Origin: Budorcas taxicolor
Taxonomy: Eukaryota; Chordata; Mammalia; Artiodactyla; Bovidae
Length of the DNA: 64,000 nucleotides
Direction of reading: 5' to 3'
Assembly: GCF_023091745.1 (NCBI RefSeq)
Contig: NC_068925.1
Coordinates: 2,914,001-2,978,000, forward strand
In this document: positions 43,500-54,080 of the stretch, one piece after another
How the letters are laid out: every line of letters starts with the position of its first letter
Position numbering within the stretch: the stretch's first letter is position 1
The notes under the pieces: generated by a model
The model's input: the letters and a program-made list of their open reading frames with translations, nothing else
Told to the model about the DNA's origin: nothing
The model's database searches: none
Translations under genes and position numbers: made by a program

Positions 43500-44130
43500 T
43501 AATTATTTACTGGATGCCTGTAGATCAGACTTAGTTTTAGGGATACAGGATGTATTTTGCTTGATTGACAAAAAACAGAAAAAACATCAAACTCATGGAA
43601 TTCATATTCTAATTGGCAGACATATGATAAAGATAAATTTGAAAAAATTTTAAGGAGAAAAAGAAGGCAGAAAGAGGACTTAAGTTTTATGCAGGCTTTT
43701 TGATTTCTCGCAGGGTAGCCAGAGATAGCCACTGAGAAGATAAGATGTGATAAAGACTTGAAGTCAGGGAGGGAAGGAGTCACACAGGCATTTGCAGGGA
43801 GAACAAACAGAAAGAGAAAATAGCAAGTACAAAAGCCCTGAGGCCCCCTTGGATTCTGGAGGATTCTGGAGGATTCTGGAGGGTTCTGGAGGATTCTGGA
43901 GTGGTTGAGAAACAGGAAGGGAGCAAGGGGGGCCAGGAGAAGGGTGAAGAGCGGTATTAGTGATGAGAGACAGGAGAGTGAGGGAGAGAAGGCCAAAGGA
44001 CCGAGGGCTTCTGACCTCACTTGGAGGTAGACAGGAAGGCTTTGGAGTGACAAGGTCATTACTGCTTCCGTGTTGAGGATCAACTGAAGAGAAGCAAGGA
44101 AGGAAGCAGAAAGAGCTTTTAAAAGGCTAG
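43500..44130 (-). repeat. L2 LINE, reverse
   Basis: AGACTTGAAGTCAGGGAGG, AATAGCAAGTACAAAAGCCC and TGAGGCCCCCTTGG, then CACTTGGAGGTAGACAGGAA, follow the reversed L2 3' region. A 288-codon minus-strand frame crosses it, but that is repeat-derived. Confidence 0.55.
43851..43900 (+). repeat. Five tandem copies of a 10-bp unit
   Basis: GGATTCTGGA is repeated five times exactly head to tail, with one A-to-G change in copy four. It looks like local replication slippage inside an L2. Confidence 0.93.
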
Positions 44131-44344
44131 TGCGATGATCTGGGTAAGGAGACGGTGGCTCCCGAGGCTGCAGGGCAGAGCAGTATGTGAGAGGATCAAG
44201 GCTGGAGCACCGCAAGGGGCAGGAAGGCGCCAGCTCCGCTCTGGCTGGATCAGGCAAGGGCCCGGAGGCAGAGCTACGCGGCTCCCACCAGTTTGGTTCC
44301 CCATCTCCTTCTGTGGGATCTTGGGTATCCCTGCCAGGGGGCAA

Positions 44345-44540
44345 TGAAGAAGTATAAGATACAGATCTTCAATATGGGTGCTACCGTGTGGCTTTTGACA
44401 GGTTGTTAACCTGAATCTCAGTTTCTTTACTTTAAAAGTTAAACGGGATAAAAATGAAATGAAGCAATATATTAAGGTTCGTAACATATTGCTTGGCACA
44501 TAGTAGCCATTAAATGTGTGAAAATTATGATAATGATGAT
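44345..44540 (+). repeat. MIR SINE
   Basis: GACAGGTTGTTAACCTGAATC, CTCAGTTTCTTTACTTTAAA and TTGCTTGGCACATAGTAGCC give MIR core and 3' end. Confidence 0.8.
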
Positions 44541-44589
44541 GATGATGAAAAGACTAAAACAAGGGGAACAAGATTAACTTAGGATAGGA

Positions 44590-44660
44590 CGTGTGTGTGC
44601 TCAGCCGTGTCCAACCCTTGGTGATCCACGGACAGTAGCCTACCAGGCTCCTTCTCCATG
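44590..44660 (-). mobile_element. Bov-tA fragment
   Basis: GTGTGCTCAGCCGTGTCCAA and CAGTAGCCTACCAGGCTCC mark the reversed 3' half only. Confidence 0.75.
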
Positions 44661-44696
44661 AAATGTTTTAGGTGGCATAGTTGCTTAGTTGTTGTT

Positions 44697-45709
44697 GTGG
44701 ACTACAAAAAACTGTGGAAAATTCTTAAAGAGAAGGGAATACCAGACCACTCTACCTGCCTTCTGAGAAATCTGTATCAGGTCAAGAAGTAACAGTTAGA
44801 ATTGGACATAAAACGGACTGGTCCCAAATTGGGAAATGCGTACATCAAAGCTGTATACTGTCACCCTGCTTATTTAACTTCCATGTAGAGTACATCATGT
44901 GAAATGCTGGGCTGGATGAAACACAAACTAGAATCAAGATTGCCGAGAGAAATACCAATAACCTCAGATATGCAGATGACACCACCCTTATGGCAGAGAG
45001 TGAAGAGGAATTAAAGAGCCCTTGATGAAGGTGAAAGAGCAGAGTGAAAAAGCTCAACATTGAAAAAAACTAAGATCATGACATCCAGCCCCATCGATTC
45101 ATGACAAATTGATGGGAAACGGTGGAAACAGTGACAGACTTTATTTTCTTCTCCAAAATCACTATAGATGGTGACTGCAGCCATGAAATTAGAAGACTCT
45201 TGCTCCTTGGAGGAAAAGCTATGACCAACCTAGACAGAATATTAAAAAGCAGATATTATTTTGCTGACAAAGCTCTGTCTAGTCAAAGCTATGGTTTTTC
45301 CAGCAGTCATATACAGATGTGAGAGTGCCATAAAGAAGGCTGAGTGCCAAAGAACTGATGCTTTTGAACTGTGGTGTTAGAGAAGACTTTTGAGAATCCC
45401 TTGAACTGCAAGGAGATGCAACCAGTCAATCCTAAGAAAATCAGCCCTGAATATTCTTTGGAAGGACTTATGCTGAAACTCCAATACTTTGGCCACCTGA
45501 TGCAAAGAAGTGATCATTAGAAAAGACCCTGATGCTGGGGAAGATTGAAGGCAGGAGGAGAAGGGGACAACAGAGGATGAGACGGTTGGCTGGCATCATC
45601 AACTCAATGGACTCATGTGAGTCTGAGCAAGCTCCGGGCGTTGGTGATGGACAGGGAAGTCCATGGGATCGCAAAGAATCAGACACGACTGAGTGACTGA
45701 ACTGAACTG
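44697..45709 (+). mobile_element. BovB LINE, 5'-truncated, about 1 kb
   Basis: It begins just after RT motif A (GGACTACAAAAAACTGTGGA) and runs to the ACTGAACTGAACTGA tail. The YADD box is kept at 44969-44980, but frameshifts and stops interrupt the frame on both sides (such as after GAATTAAAGAGCCC). Non-functional. Confidence 0.92.
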
Positions 45710-45710
45710 A

Positions 45711-45900
45711 GACCATGGTGGCACAGGTGGTAAAGAATCTGCCTGCCAACACAGGAGATGCAGGTTCAATCTGTGGTGGGAAAGATTCCCTGGAGAAGGG
45801 AATACCAACCCACTCCAGTATGCTTGCCTAGAAAATTCCATAGACAAAGGAGCCTGGTGGACTACAGACCATGGGGTCACAAGGAGTTGGACACAATTGA

Positions 45901-45902
<2 letters not shown>
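45711..45902 (+). mobile_element. Bov-tA SINE directly abutting a BovB tail
   Basis: CCATGGTGGCACAGGTGGTA through GGAGTTGGACACAATTGA. No spacer separates it from the BovB 3' end, and its own 3' end leads into a CA microsatellite. Confidence 0.92.

Positions 45903-45967
<65 letters not shown>
45903..45967 (+). repeat. (CA)n microsatellite
   Basis: About 32 CA units with one AA interruption at 45927-45929. It grew from the 3' end of the adjacent Bov-tA and is probably length-polymorphic. Confidence 0.95.
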
Positions 45968-46044
45968 AGACCAGCCTTCAATCTTGGGAACAATTAGGAA
46001 CAAAAGGAAAAAATAATTGGGATTAAAGCATCATTAATACATTA

Positions 46045-46058
46045 CATAAATATGCATT
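46045..46058 (+). repeat. Left target-site duplication of the inverted BovB
   Basis: CATAAATATGCATT. Compared with CGTAAATACGTATC at 49526-49539 it shows 10 of 14 matches, and all four differences are transitions. Confidence 0.65.
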
Positions 46059-47724
46059 TGTAAGCCCTCCACAAACAACAATTTTGCATTGCTGCATTTC
46101 TTTTTCTTAGGGATGGTTTTGGTTGCCACTCCCTGTACAATGTTACAAACCCCCATCCATAGCTCTTCAGGCACTCTGTTAGATCTAATCCCTTGAATCT
46201 ATTTGTCACTTCCGCCGTATAATCATAAGGGTTTTGGTTTAGGTCATACCTGAACGGTCTAGTGGTTTTCCCTACTTTCTTCAATTTAAGGCTGAATGTT
46301 GCAATAAGGGGTTCATGATCTGAGCCGCAGTCAACTCGTGGTCTTGTTTTTTCTGACTGTATAGAGCTTCTCCATCTTCAGCTACAAATAATATAATCAA
46401 TCTGATTTCGGTTGACCATCAGGTGATGCCCATAGTCTCTTGTGTGGTTAGGAAATGGTGCTTGCTGTGACCAATGTGTTCTCTTGGCAAATCTCTGTTA
46501 GCCTTTGCTCTGCTTCATCCTACCTTAGCATTCCAGTCCCCAGTGATGAAAAGGACATCTTTTTTTTTTTTTTTTTTTGGTGTTAGTTCTAGAAGGTCTT
46601 ATAGGTCTTCATAGAACCATTCAATTTCAGCTTCTTCAGCATCAGTGGTATAGACTTGGATTACTAGGTTGTTGAAATGTTTGCCTTGAAAATGAATTGA
46701 GATCATTCTGTCATTTTTGAGATCGCACCCAAGTACTGCATTTCTGACTCTTTTGTTGACTATGAGGGCTACTCCATTTTTTCTAAGGGATTCTTGCCCA
46801 CAGTGTAGATATAATCATCATGAATTAAATTCACCCATTCAGTGCATTTTAGTTCACTGATTCCTAAAATGTCTATGTTCACTCTTGCCGTCTCCTGTTG
46901 GACCATGTTCAATTTACCTTGATTCATGGACCTAACATTCCAGGTTCCTATGCAATATAGCTCTTTACAGCATCGGACTTTACTTTCACCACCAGACATG
47001 TCCAAAACTAGGCGTTGTTTCCTCTTTGACTCAACTTCTCTATTCCTTCTGGAGCTTTCTCCACTCTTCTCCATTAGCATATTGGACACCTACTGACCTG
47101 TGGGGTTCATCTTTCAGTGTCATATTTTTTTGCCTATTCACACTGTTCATGGGGGTACTCAAGGCAAGAATGCTGAAGTGGTTTGCCATTCCCTTCTCCA
47201 GTGGACTACATTTTATCACAACTCTCCACCATGACCCATCTGTCGTGGGTGGCCCTACATGGCATGGCTGATAGTTTCATCAAGTTACACAAAGTTGTGA
47301 TCTATGTGATTATTTTGGTTAGTATTCTGTGATTGTGGTTTTCATTCTGTCTGCTCTCTGATGGATGAGGATAAGACACTTGTGCAAACTTCCTTGCACA
47401 CTAGGTCTTGCTCTGGTGGGCAGGGCCATGCCCAGTAAATCTTTAATCCAATTTTCTGCTGATGAGTGGGGATGTGTTTCCTCCCTGTACTTTGTGGTAG
47501 GGGTAATGGAGATATTCTCCATAAGTACTTATTCCAGCACACTGTGCCTCCGAGGACTGCTGCTGCCGATGACCCTGACCCGGCAGCAGGCCACTGTCAA
47601 CCCATGCTTCTGCCGGAGACTCCCAAACACTCATAGGCAAGTCTGGCTCAATCTTTTGTGGGGTCACTGCTCCTTTCTCCTGGGTTCTTGTGTACACAAA
47701 CCTTTATTTGTGCCCTCCAAGAGT
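46059..47724 (-). mobile_element. BovB 5' half in inverted orientation
   Basis: Read in reverse, it starts with the BovB 5' region (GACTCTTGGAGGGCACAAAT), passes through the endonuclease domain and stops at GAGGGCTTACAAAT, a few dozen bases before the point where the forward half begins. Together with 47725-49525 it makes one element of about 3.47 kb whose 5' part is flipped. A T19 run (46560-46578) interrupts the endonuclease frame. Confidence 0.82.
46069..47089 (-). pseudogene. BovB APE-type endonuclease domain, broken
   Basis: Frame 47089 to 46769 shows the endonuclease N-terminus: CIGTWNVRSMNQGKL and DILGISELK, where the glutamate is the usual metal-binding residue. Further on, codons at 46323-46315 still read SDH, the catalytic histidine motif, followed by VGKTTRPFRYDLN. 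The poly-A insertion (T run on the plus strand) and other shifts split the frame, so no active enzyme is expected. Confidence 0.8.
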
Positions 47725-49525
47725 CAGCTAAAGGAAAAGGAGAAAAGGTATGATATACCCATCCTAATGCAGAGTTCCAAAGATAACAAGGAGAGATAAG
47801 AAAGCTTTCTTAAGTGAACAATGCAAAGAAATAAAGGAAAACAATAGAATGGGAAAAACTAGAGATCTCTTCAAGAAAGTTAGAGATATCAAGGGAACAT
47901 TTCATGCAAAGATGGGCACAATAAAGGACAGAAATGGTGAGGACCTAACAGAAGCAGAAGAGATTAAGAAGTGGCAAGTATACATAGAAGAACTGTACAA
48001 AAAATGTCTTAATGACTGGATAACCACAATGGTGTGATCACTCACATAGAGCCAGACATCTGGGAGTACAAAGTCAAGTGGGCCTTAAGAAGCATCACTA
48101 CGAACAAAGCTAGTGGAGGTGACAGAATTCCTGCTGAGCTATTTCAAATCCTAGAAGATGATGCTACACTCAATATGCCAGCAAATTTGGAAAACTCAGC
48201 AGTGGCCACAGGACTGGAAAAGGTCAGTTTTCATTCCAATCCTAAAGAAGGGCAATGCCAAAGAATGCTCCAACTACCACGGCACAGCTGCACTCATTTC
48301 GTATGGTAGTAAGGTAGTGCTCAAAATCCTTCAAGCTAAGTTTTTAGTATGTGAACCAAGATATACAAACTTCCAGATATACAAACTGGATTTAGAAAAG
48401 GCAAAGAAACTAGAGATCAAATTGCCAACATTCGTTGGATCATAGAAAAAGCAAGCGAATTCCATAAAAACATCTACTTCTGCTTCATTGACTATACTGA
48501 AACCTTTGACTGTGTGGATCACAACAAACTGGAAAATTCTTCAAGAGGTGGGAATAACAGACCACCTTACCTGCCTCCTGAGAAATCTGTATGCAGGTCA
48601 AGAAGCAACAGTTAGAACCTGGTATGAAGCAATGAACTTGTTCCAAATTAGGAAAGGAGTACATCAAGGCTGTATACCATCACCCTTCTTATTTAACAGA
48701 GTACATCATGTGAAATGCCAGGCTGGATGAAGCACAAGTTAGATTCAAGATTGCTGGGAGAAATATCAATAACCTCAGATATGCAGATGACACCACCCTT
48801 ATGGCAGAAAGTGAAGAGAAACTAAAGAGCCTCTTGATGAAGGTGAAAGAGGAGAGTGAAAAAGCTGGCTTAAAACTTAACACTCAAAAAACTAAGATCA
48901 TGGCATCCAGCCCCATCACTTTATGACAAATAGATGGGGGGAAAATGGAAACAGTGACAGACTTTATTTTCTTGGTCTCCAAAATCACTGTGGATGACTG
49001 CATCCAAGAAATTAAAAGACACTTTCTCCTTGGAAGAAAAGCTATGACTAACCTAGACAGCGTATTACAAAGTAGAGAAATCACTTTGCTGACAAAGATC
49101 CGTCTAGTCAAAGCTATGTTTTTTCCAGTAGTCATGTACTACAGATGTGAAAGCACCATAAAGAAGACTGAGTGCTGAAGAATTGATTGAGGTGTTGGAG
49201 AAGACTCTTGAGAGATCAAACCAGTCAATCTTCAAGGATATCAACCCTGAATATTAATAAGGAAGAGTGATGCTAAAGCTGAAGCTCCAATACTTTGGCA
49301 AAATGATGAGAAGATCTGATTCATTGAAAAAGACCCTGATGCTTAGAAAGATTGGGGGGCAGGAGGAGAAGGGGATGACAGAGGATGAGATGGTTGGATG
49401 GCATCATTGGTTCAATGGACATGAGTTTGAGCAAACTCTGGGAAAGAGTGAAGGAAGGAAAGCCTGGCATGCTGCAGTCCACAGGGTCACAAAGAGTCAG
49501 ACATAACTAAACAGTGGAGCAACAA
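47725..49525 (+). mobile_element. BovB 3' half in forward orientation
   Basis: It starts in the purine-rich AAAGGAAAAGGAGAAAAGG just before the RT domain and runs to AACAGTGGAGCAACAA. CGTAAATACGTATC follows at 49526-49539 and is the presumed second copy of the target site. Confidence 0.85.
47849..49506 (+). pseudogene. BovB reverse transcriptase, broken
   Basis: Short frames at 47849-48037, 48158-48445, 48488-48730, 48945-49178 and 49267-49506 carry successive RT pieces in shifting frames. RT words FIPILKKGNAKECSNY, motif B QGCIPSPFLFN and the YADD box (48780-48791) are recognisable. Multiple frameshifts make it inactive. Confidence 0.85.
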
Positions 49526-49539
49526 CGTAAATACGTATC
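49526..49539 (+). repeat. Right target-site duplication of the inverted BovB
   Basis: CGTAAATACGTATC, the counterpart of 46045-46058. It continues into CAAGGGCCTACTGTGTATCA, an L2-type tail that was probably the original target. Confidence 0.65.
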
Positions 49540-49632
49540 AAGGGCCTACTGTGTATCACCGCCCCCCCACCACTTCATAGCACCACCCCCAATTTTTATA
49601 TGCTTAGATTTATCTATGTGTGTGTTCATTTT

Positions 49633-49705
49633 TTCCCAGCTTTATTGAGGTATGATTGACAAATAAAAATTATATATATTTGGGTTACACAATCTGATTT
49701 TTTTT
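49633..49705. repeat. Old L1M fragment
   Basis: CCAGCTTTATTGAGGTATGA, TTGACAAATAAAAATTATA and GGGTTACACAATCTGA are a common old L1 region. Confidence 0.65.
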
Positions 49706-49714
49706 TTAAGGTTG

Positions 49715-49855
49715 TTTATTTTCTGTGTCTCTCACTAGACTGAGCCCTCCAAGAGGGCAGGGACAAAGGCTGTTTTCTTCACAGCTGTGTCCTCTGAGCC
49801 CAGCACAGTGCCAGCCACATAGTAGGTGTTCAATAAGCATGCGCAGGATGAATGC
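49715..49855 (+). repeat. L2 LINE tail
   Basis: GAGGGCAGGGACAAAGGCTG, CCCAGCACAGTGCCAGCCAC and ATAGTAGGTGTTCAATAAGC form a textbook L2 3' end. Confidence 0.85.
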
Positions 49856-49964
49856 CAGGCCTGGGCATGGTGCTGGCATACACTGTAAGCCTTCATACAG
49901 CTTTTCATCTCAAGGGGAAGCTGGAGCAACTTAATCCCTCTGAGGGCATTTCTGAGACCTTTGT

Positions 49965-50015
49965 AAGGCAAACTGCAGACCACAGGGTTGCAAAGAGTCA
50001 GACTTAGCATGCATG
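49965..50015 (+). mobile_element. Bov-tA 3' fragment
   Basis: CTGCAGACCACAGGGTTGCA with AAGAGTCAGACTTAGCATGC is the last part of the BovB-derived half only. Confidence 0.7.
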
Positions 50016-50182
50016 CGCAAGAGAAGCAGGCATCAGACAAGGGGGTGAAAGGGAGGAGAAAGAGTCCAGGAAGTGGAGAAAGATGACAGGACAGGCACAG
50101 GAACCCTGCCAGGAAGGCAGCAAGGGCCCCAGAGATGGACTGGGGTGGGGAGCAGGAGAAAGGGCCCAGTGCTGGGCAGAGA

Positions 50183-50209
50183 GGGCGGAAGGGGGGCCAG
50201 AGGGCGGGG
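50183..50209 (+). other. G-quadruplex motif
   Basis: G runs of 3, 6, 3 and 4 are separated by loops of 5, 5 and 1 bases, meeting the usual G3+N1-7 rule. Confidence 0.7.
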
Positions 50210-53016
50210 TGAAGCTTGCCAGAGAGAGGCTGTAGAGAGAGCAGCCGGAGCCACCTCCACCCCTAGCGCGGGCCTGGGTCGGGGAGGGACCAGCTCCGGG
50301 TCACAGGGACCTGTGGAGTCAAGGCTGCCTGGCCGGCACTGAAGGGTCAGGAGAATCCTGGCAGAGCTGCAGGGCGCCAAGGCTCTGGGAGGCCTTGGTG
50401 GAGAGGAGAATGCTGCTGGAGGGGAGAGGCCAGGGTGACTTCATCCCGCAGCTATGTGGAGGCTAATGAATTTCATATCCCCTCCCTGAACTCAGCCACA
50501 GGAGGGGCCCGAGGCTGGAGGAGAGAGGGAGAAGCAGGATGGAGAATAGTGAGCCATCTGAAGGAGAGAGGGCGAGGGGACGGCTGGGTGGGGGAAAGGG
50601 AGGCACCCTAGAGGAGAAGGGAGGGAGGGAAAGGGCCTCCCGACAGCAAAACCTCTGCGCCGGCTCCACGGACCAGATGACCCGTATCACTCCTGTGTCT
50701 CCACGGGAGGCGACCATCATAAGTCAGGTTCATAAAGGCCGGTCTGATGGGTGACACAGCCTCTTTCGGGGGAACATCCAACTGCAGGCTAAGGGTGGGG
50801 CTAGCTGCACCCCCCACCCCGGGAGCCCTGCCTTCCCCCTCCGCCCCCTCTTCCCTACGCGGCTTTCTCCCCTCTTTCCTCTTCTCCCCAGAACAAACAG
50901 CAGGGAGGTGGCGGCCTGCCCAGAGAGCTACTATATTCAGAAGCAGCAGACAGACAAGCCATGTTCATGACATAATAGTACTAATGACACCACTGTTTAC
51001 CCAGCACCTATCTCCAGAACCCAGGGCTCTCTTCAGATCTAAGTTCCAGCTCAGGTGGGTGGAAACTTGTCTGTCTGAATACAAAAAGGGAGGCTGAATT
51101 CAAGCCCGAGAGAGGCAAGGTAGACCGAAAGAACTTCCTCACCAGGTCACTGAAGCTTAAAGTGCTAGGCTAATGGAGACTGAGGGGATGAAGATAAGGT
51201 GGGCGAGAGTCCTCATGTCTGGGGGTATCCAGTGACGGCAGAGCCACCACGACCCCAGACTGTCTCCCCACAGCTGCCCATACCACTTCGCTAACTCCAC
51301 AGCCTCTCACCGAGCCCTGGCTCATGGAGCAGACAGCAGGAGCTGCCAGCCACCTTCCAAAACATGTTTTGCCTTTTTGCCTTCATTTTGTGGCTTGGCT
51401 CAACCAGGCCTAAAAATTCCCCACACCTGGGGTGGGCCAAGATGGAATGCTCCACCGCTAACATCACTGTTTCCAGCCTGAAAGCCCTGCTCTGTCCTCA
51501 GGACAGCCTTATGGGGTAGGACAGCAGGCCCTGAGGTCCCAGGAGCCAGGAGGGGTGGCTTCCAGGGCCACACAGGGGAAGCACCATCAAGACGCCATGG
51601 TGTGGAGTCTCTGGGGTCTTGCCGTGGAGCCCTTAGTATCACCCCCAGCGTGCCTCCGTGAAAGAGCATCCACGGTGGTCTTCTAAGACCCGGCCAGAGT
51701 GGCCCCATCAGCTTACTGCCAGGAGCCGACTGGATCAAAGGGTTATCACTTGTGCCCAGTAAATCTCTTCCCGATTTGCAACCCTCAGCCTAGAGCCACC
51801 TTGGCTAAATCCTGTTGATGGCCACCCAGGCCAGTGTAAACACTACAAAGGAAACACAGTGTCTCTTGGCAAGGACACTTCATAACAAAGTTCTGAATTC
51901 CTCCACAATGCTGTTTCAAGAGCTACAGCCACAGAAAGTATTTATCCTGTACTGTGAGTCTCTGGGCTCAGACAGTCGCTATGCGCATTGGTACCCCGGT
52001 CGTCCTGTCTGCGTGTGTCGCTCGTTTTAGACTGAGAGTCCACGGAACACTTCAAATAGGCCCAACAGTCTCCAGCTACCCTCCCTGGGCGCTGACTGGG
52101 GGAACGAGGATGAAGCCAGTCAAGGCTCCTCTTCCCTACACCATCGACCGGGAGAATCCCTTCTCACTGCTACTGGGAAATGCCGATCTGATGGGCAGAC
52201 ACCCCCTGTCTGGGGGACAACCCAACCTTCCAGTTAGACCATCAGAACCGCGCCATATGAAGGACAGAGGAAGGAGACCCAAGAACAAACCGCGGGCAGG
52301 CCGCTGTCCCCGCAGGTGGGGAGCTCTGGCACAGGCTCTGCGCAGCCTGGTGGCTCCGCTCTGGAGAAGCAGGCTGAGGCCCCAGGCAGCTGCAAGGTGC
52401 TCGCTCCCTCTGCTTCAGTCTGCCAGCCGAGTCACCAGCCCCTGGGGCGGCAGGAGCCTCACTACCCAGCGCTGTGACATCCCACGGCACACTTGGTAGC
52501 ACTCCTGAACGCTGCGGGCTGAGAAGGGACAGCTCTGGAACTGAGAGCAACAGCTTGTCTTTGCCTCGGGCTGGGTCTTTCCCCTCTGGCGGCACCAGAA
52601 TCAGGAGGGAGCTCGGTGGGCAGCCACACAGCTCAGCCCCTGAGCCCTGCGATCTGGCGAGGCCAGGGCTTTGGAGAGCGAGGCCAGGGCTGTGCTCCGG
52701 AGGCTGGGAGAGGGGGCCCAGGAGGCGAGAGGGAGAAGGGGCACCTTTCCCTGAGCTGCAGGCCAACCAGCCATTCTTCCAGACTGGGCAAGCAGAGAAT
52801 ATAAGAAAAGTGAAAAGAAAGGAGGCTGAAGCTAGTGCGTGTAATGAGAGGGGTAGGTGATCACTGTATCACCTGCTGGAAGAGAGGTAACAGCTCTACT
52901 CAGTGAAAGGCACAGACCAGGTCTCAGGAGACCAGGCTTCCAACCCAGCCTCACACCAGGGGTAGAGTGGGTAGGAGTCGAGTCACATCCCATTTTATTA
53001 ACTGAGGCTGCCCTGC

Positions 53017-53034
53017 CACACACACACACACACA
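53017..53034 (+). repeat. (CA)9 microsatellite
   Basis: A short pure CA run ending at CATGCACAC. Confidence 0.85.
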
Positions 53035-53094
53035 TGCACACTCGAAACTCACTGCGGATTACCATTCATTTAGTCAGCAAGCGTTATCAGTATA

Positions 53095-53470
53095 GTCTAG
53101 ATGGCACGGGCACTGGAGCCAGGCTGCCTGGGCTCAAATCCCAACTCTGACTCTTAGAAACTGTATGAAGAGTGAGAGTGTTAGTCACTCAGTCATACCC
53201 CGCTCTTGGCGACCCCACGGACTGTAGCGCACCAGGCTCCTCTGTCCGTGGGATTTCTCAGGCAAGAATACGGAAATGGATTGCCATTTCCTTCTCTGGG
53301 GAATCTTCCTTACCCAGGCATTGAACCTGGGTCTCCCACATTGCAGGCAGATTCTTTACTGTCTGAGCTGCTCTGTAAAATTAGGATAATAACAGTAGTA
53401 CCTACCCCTGTGGTTTTGAGGATTAAATGAGTTAATGCACTATAAAGTACATGCAAGGCACACAGTGAGC
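53095..53470 (+). repeat. MIR SINE split by a Bov-tA
   Basis: Left: GGCACTGGAGCCAGGCTGCC, TCAAATCCCAACTCTGACTC. Right: TGTAAAATTAGGATAATAAC, GAGGATTAAATGAGTTAATGC. About 35-40 bp of the MIR middle is missing at the insertion site. Confidence 0.85.
53168..53372 (-). mobile_element. Bov-tA SINE nested in MIR
   Basis: GTGTTAGTCACTCAGTCATAC through CATTGAACCTGGGTCTCCC and TTCTTTACTGTCTGAGCTG. CTGTA occurs at both edges. Confidence 0.92.
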
Positions 53471-53499
53471 TCCTGAGAGGGTTAGCTGTTCTGGCCATT

Positions 53500-54080
53500 A
53501 TTACTCCTCTTTCAAGGTCCTTTGTCAGGAGCTGAATTCCTGCCTTGGAGACCCTCCAATCACCCAAAAGAGGCAGACGGGGAAAGGAGCAGTAACGGTA
53601 CTGTGCGATAAGTGCAGTGATAGAGCTGTGGCCCAGGGAAGCACAGGCACGAGCAAGTTCACTCTGCCTGTGGCAATCAGGGAGAGCATCATACAGGAGG
53701 TGACATTTGCTTTGGGCCTTGCAGGGTGAATAGGAGCGCCCCAAATGGAGAATAAGGAAAGAAGGACATTTGAACACAGACTGGGCAAAAGCTTAGAGAC
53801 ATGAAAACCCGGGAATACGTGACCTCATGAATCTGGCTCTCAAGTTCTGTAGGAATTATGGAAGGAAATCACAATGGCCACAAAGCCAGGTCAAACTGCA
53901 GGGCCTCAAGTGTCATGCTACGGCATTTGAACTTGGTTCTGTAAACAACTGAGACTCTACAGAATTTTAAGCAAAGGGATTACATGATCAAGTTTGTGTT
54001 TGGGAAAATAACACATTGATGGGTCATGGAAAATAGATTAGAAAGTGAGAGGGCTGCTGAAAAACACACCCAGGGGGGTT
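53500..54080 (-). repeat. L2 LINE, reverse, diverged
   Basis: AGGAGGTGACATTTGCTTTG, GGGCCTTGCAGGGTGAATAG and AAGGGATTACATGATCAAG follow the reversed L2 3' region. Confidence 0.5.

Larger units (their letters stand above)
50016..53090. other. GC-rich unique DNA, no gene recognised
   Basis: Several overlapping chance frames up to 181 codons occur on both strands (notably 51954-52499 and 52242-52766). Their composition is low in hydrophobic residues and no domain is recognised. A G-quadruplex motif lies at 50183-50209 and a (CA)9 run at 53017-53034. Confidence 0.4.

Noticed and set aside
43478..44344. 288-codon minus-strand open frame as a gene
   Set aside because: It crosses an L2 remnant and a 10-bp tandem repeat, which produces the SRILQNP repeats in the peptide; this is repeat-derived.
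45599..46003. Cysteine/valine repeat frame at the CA microsatellite
   Set aside because: CA/TG repeats encode alternating Cys-Val by default; the rest is SINE and BovB sequence.
46560..46578. T19 run as a separate insertion's poly-A tail
   Set aside because: BovB endonuclease text continues on both sides in the right order, so it is more likely a local homopolymer expansion than another element's tail.
51954..52766. Overlapping long frames on both strands as exons
   Set aside because: Both strands are open at once in GC-rich DNA, with no conserved motif or credible exon boundaries.
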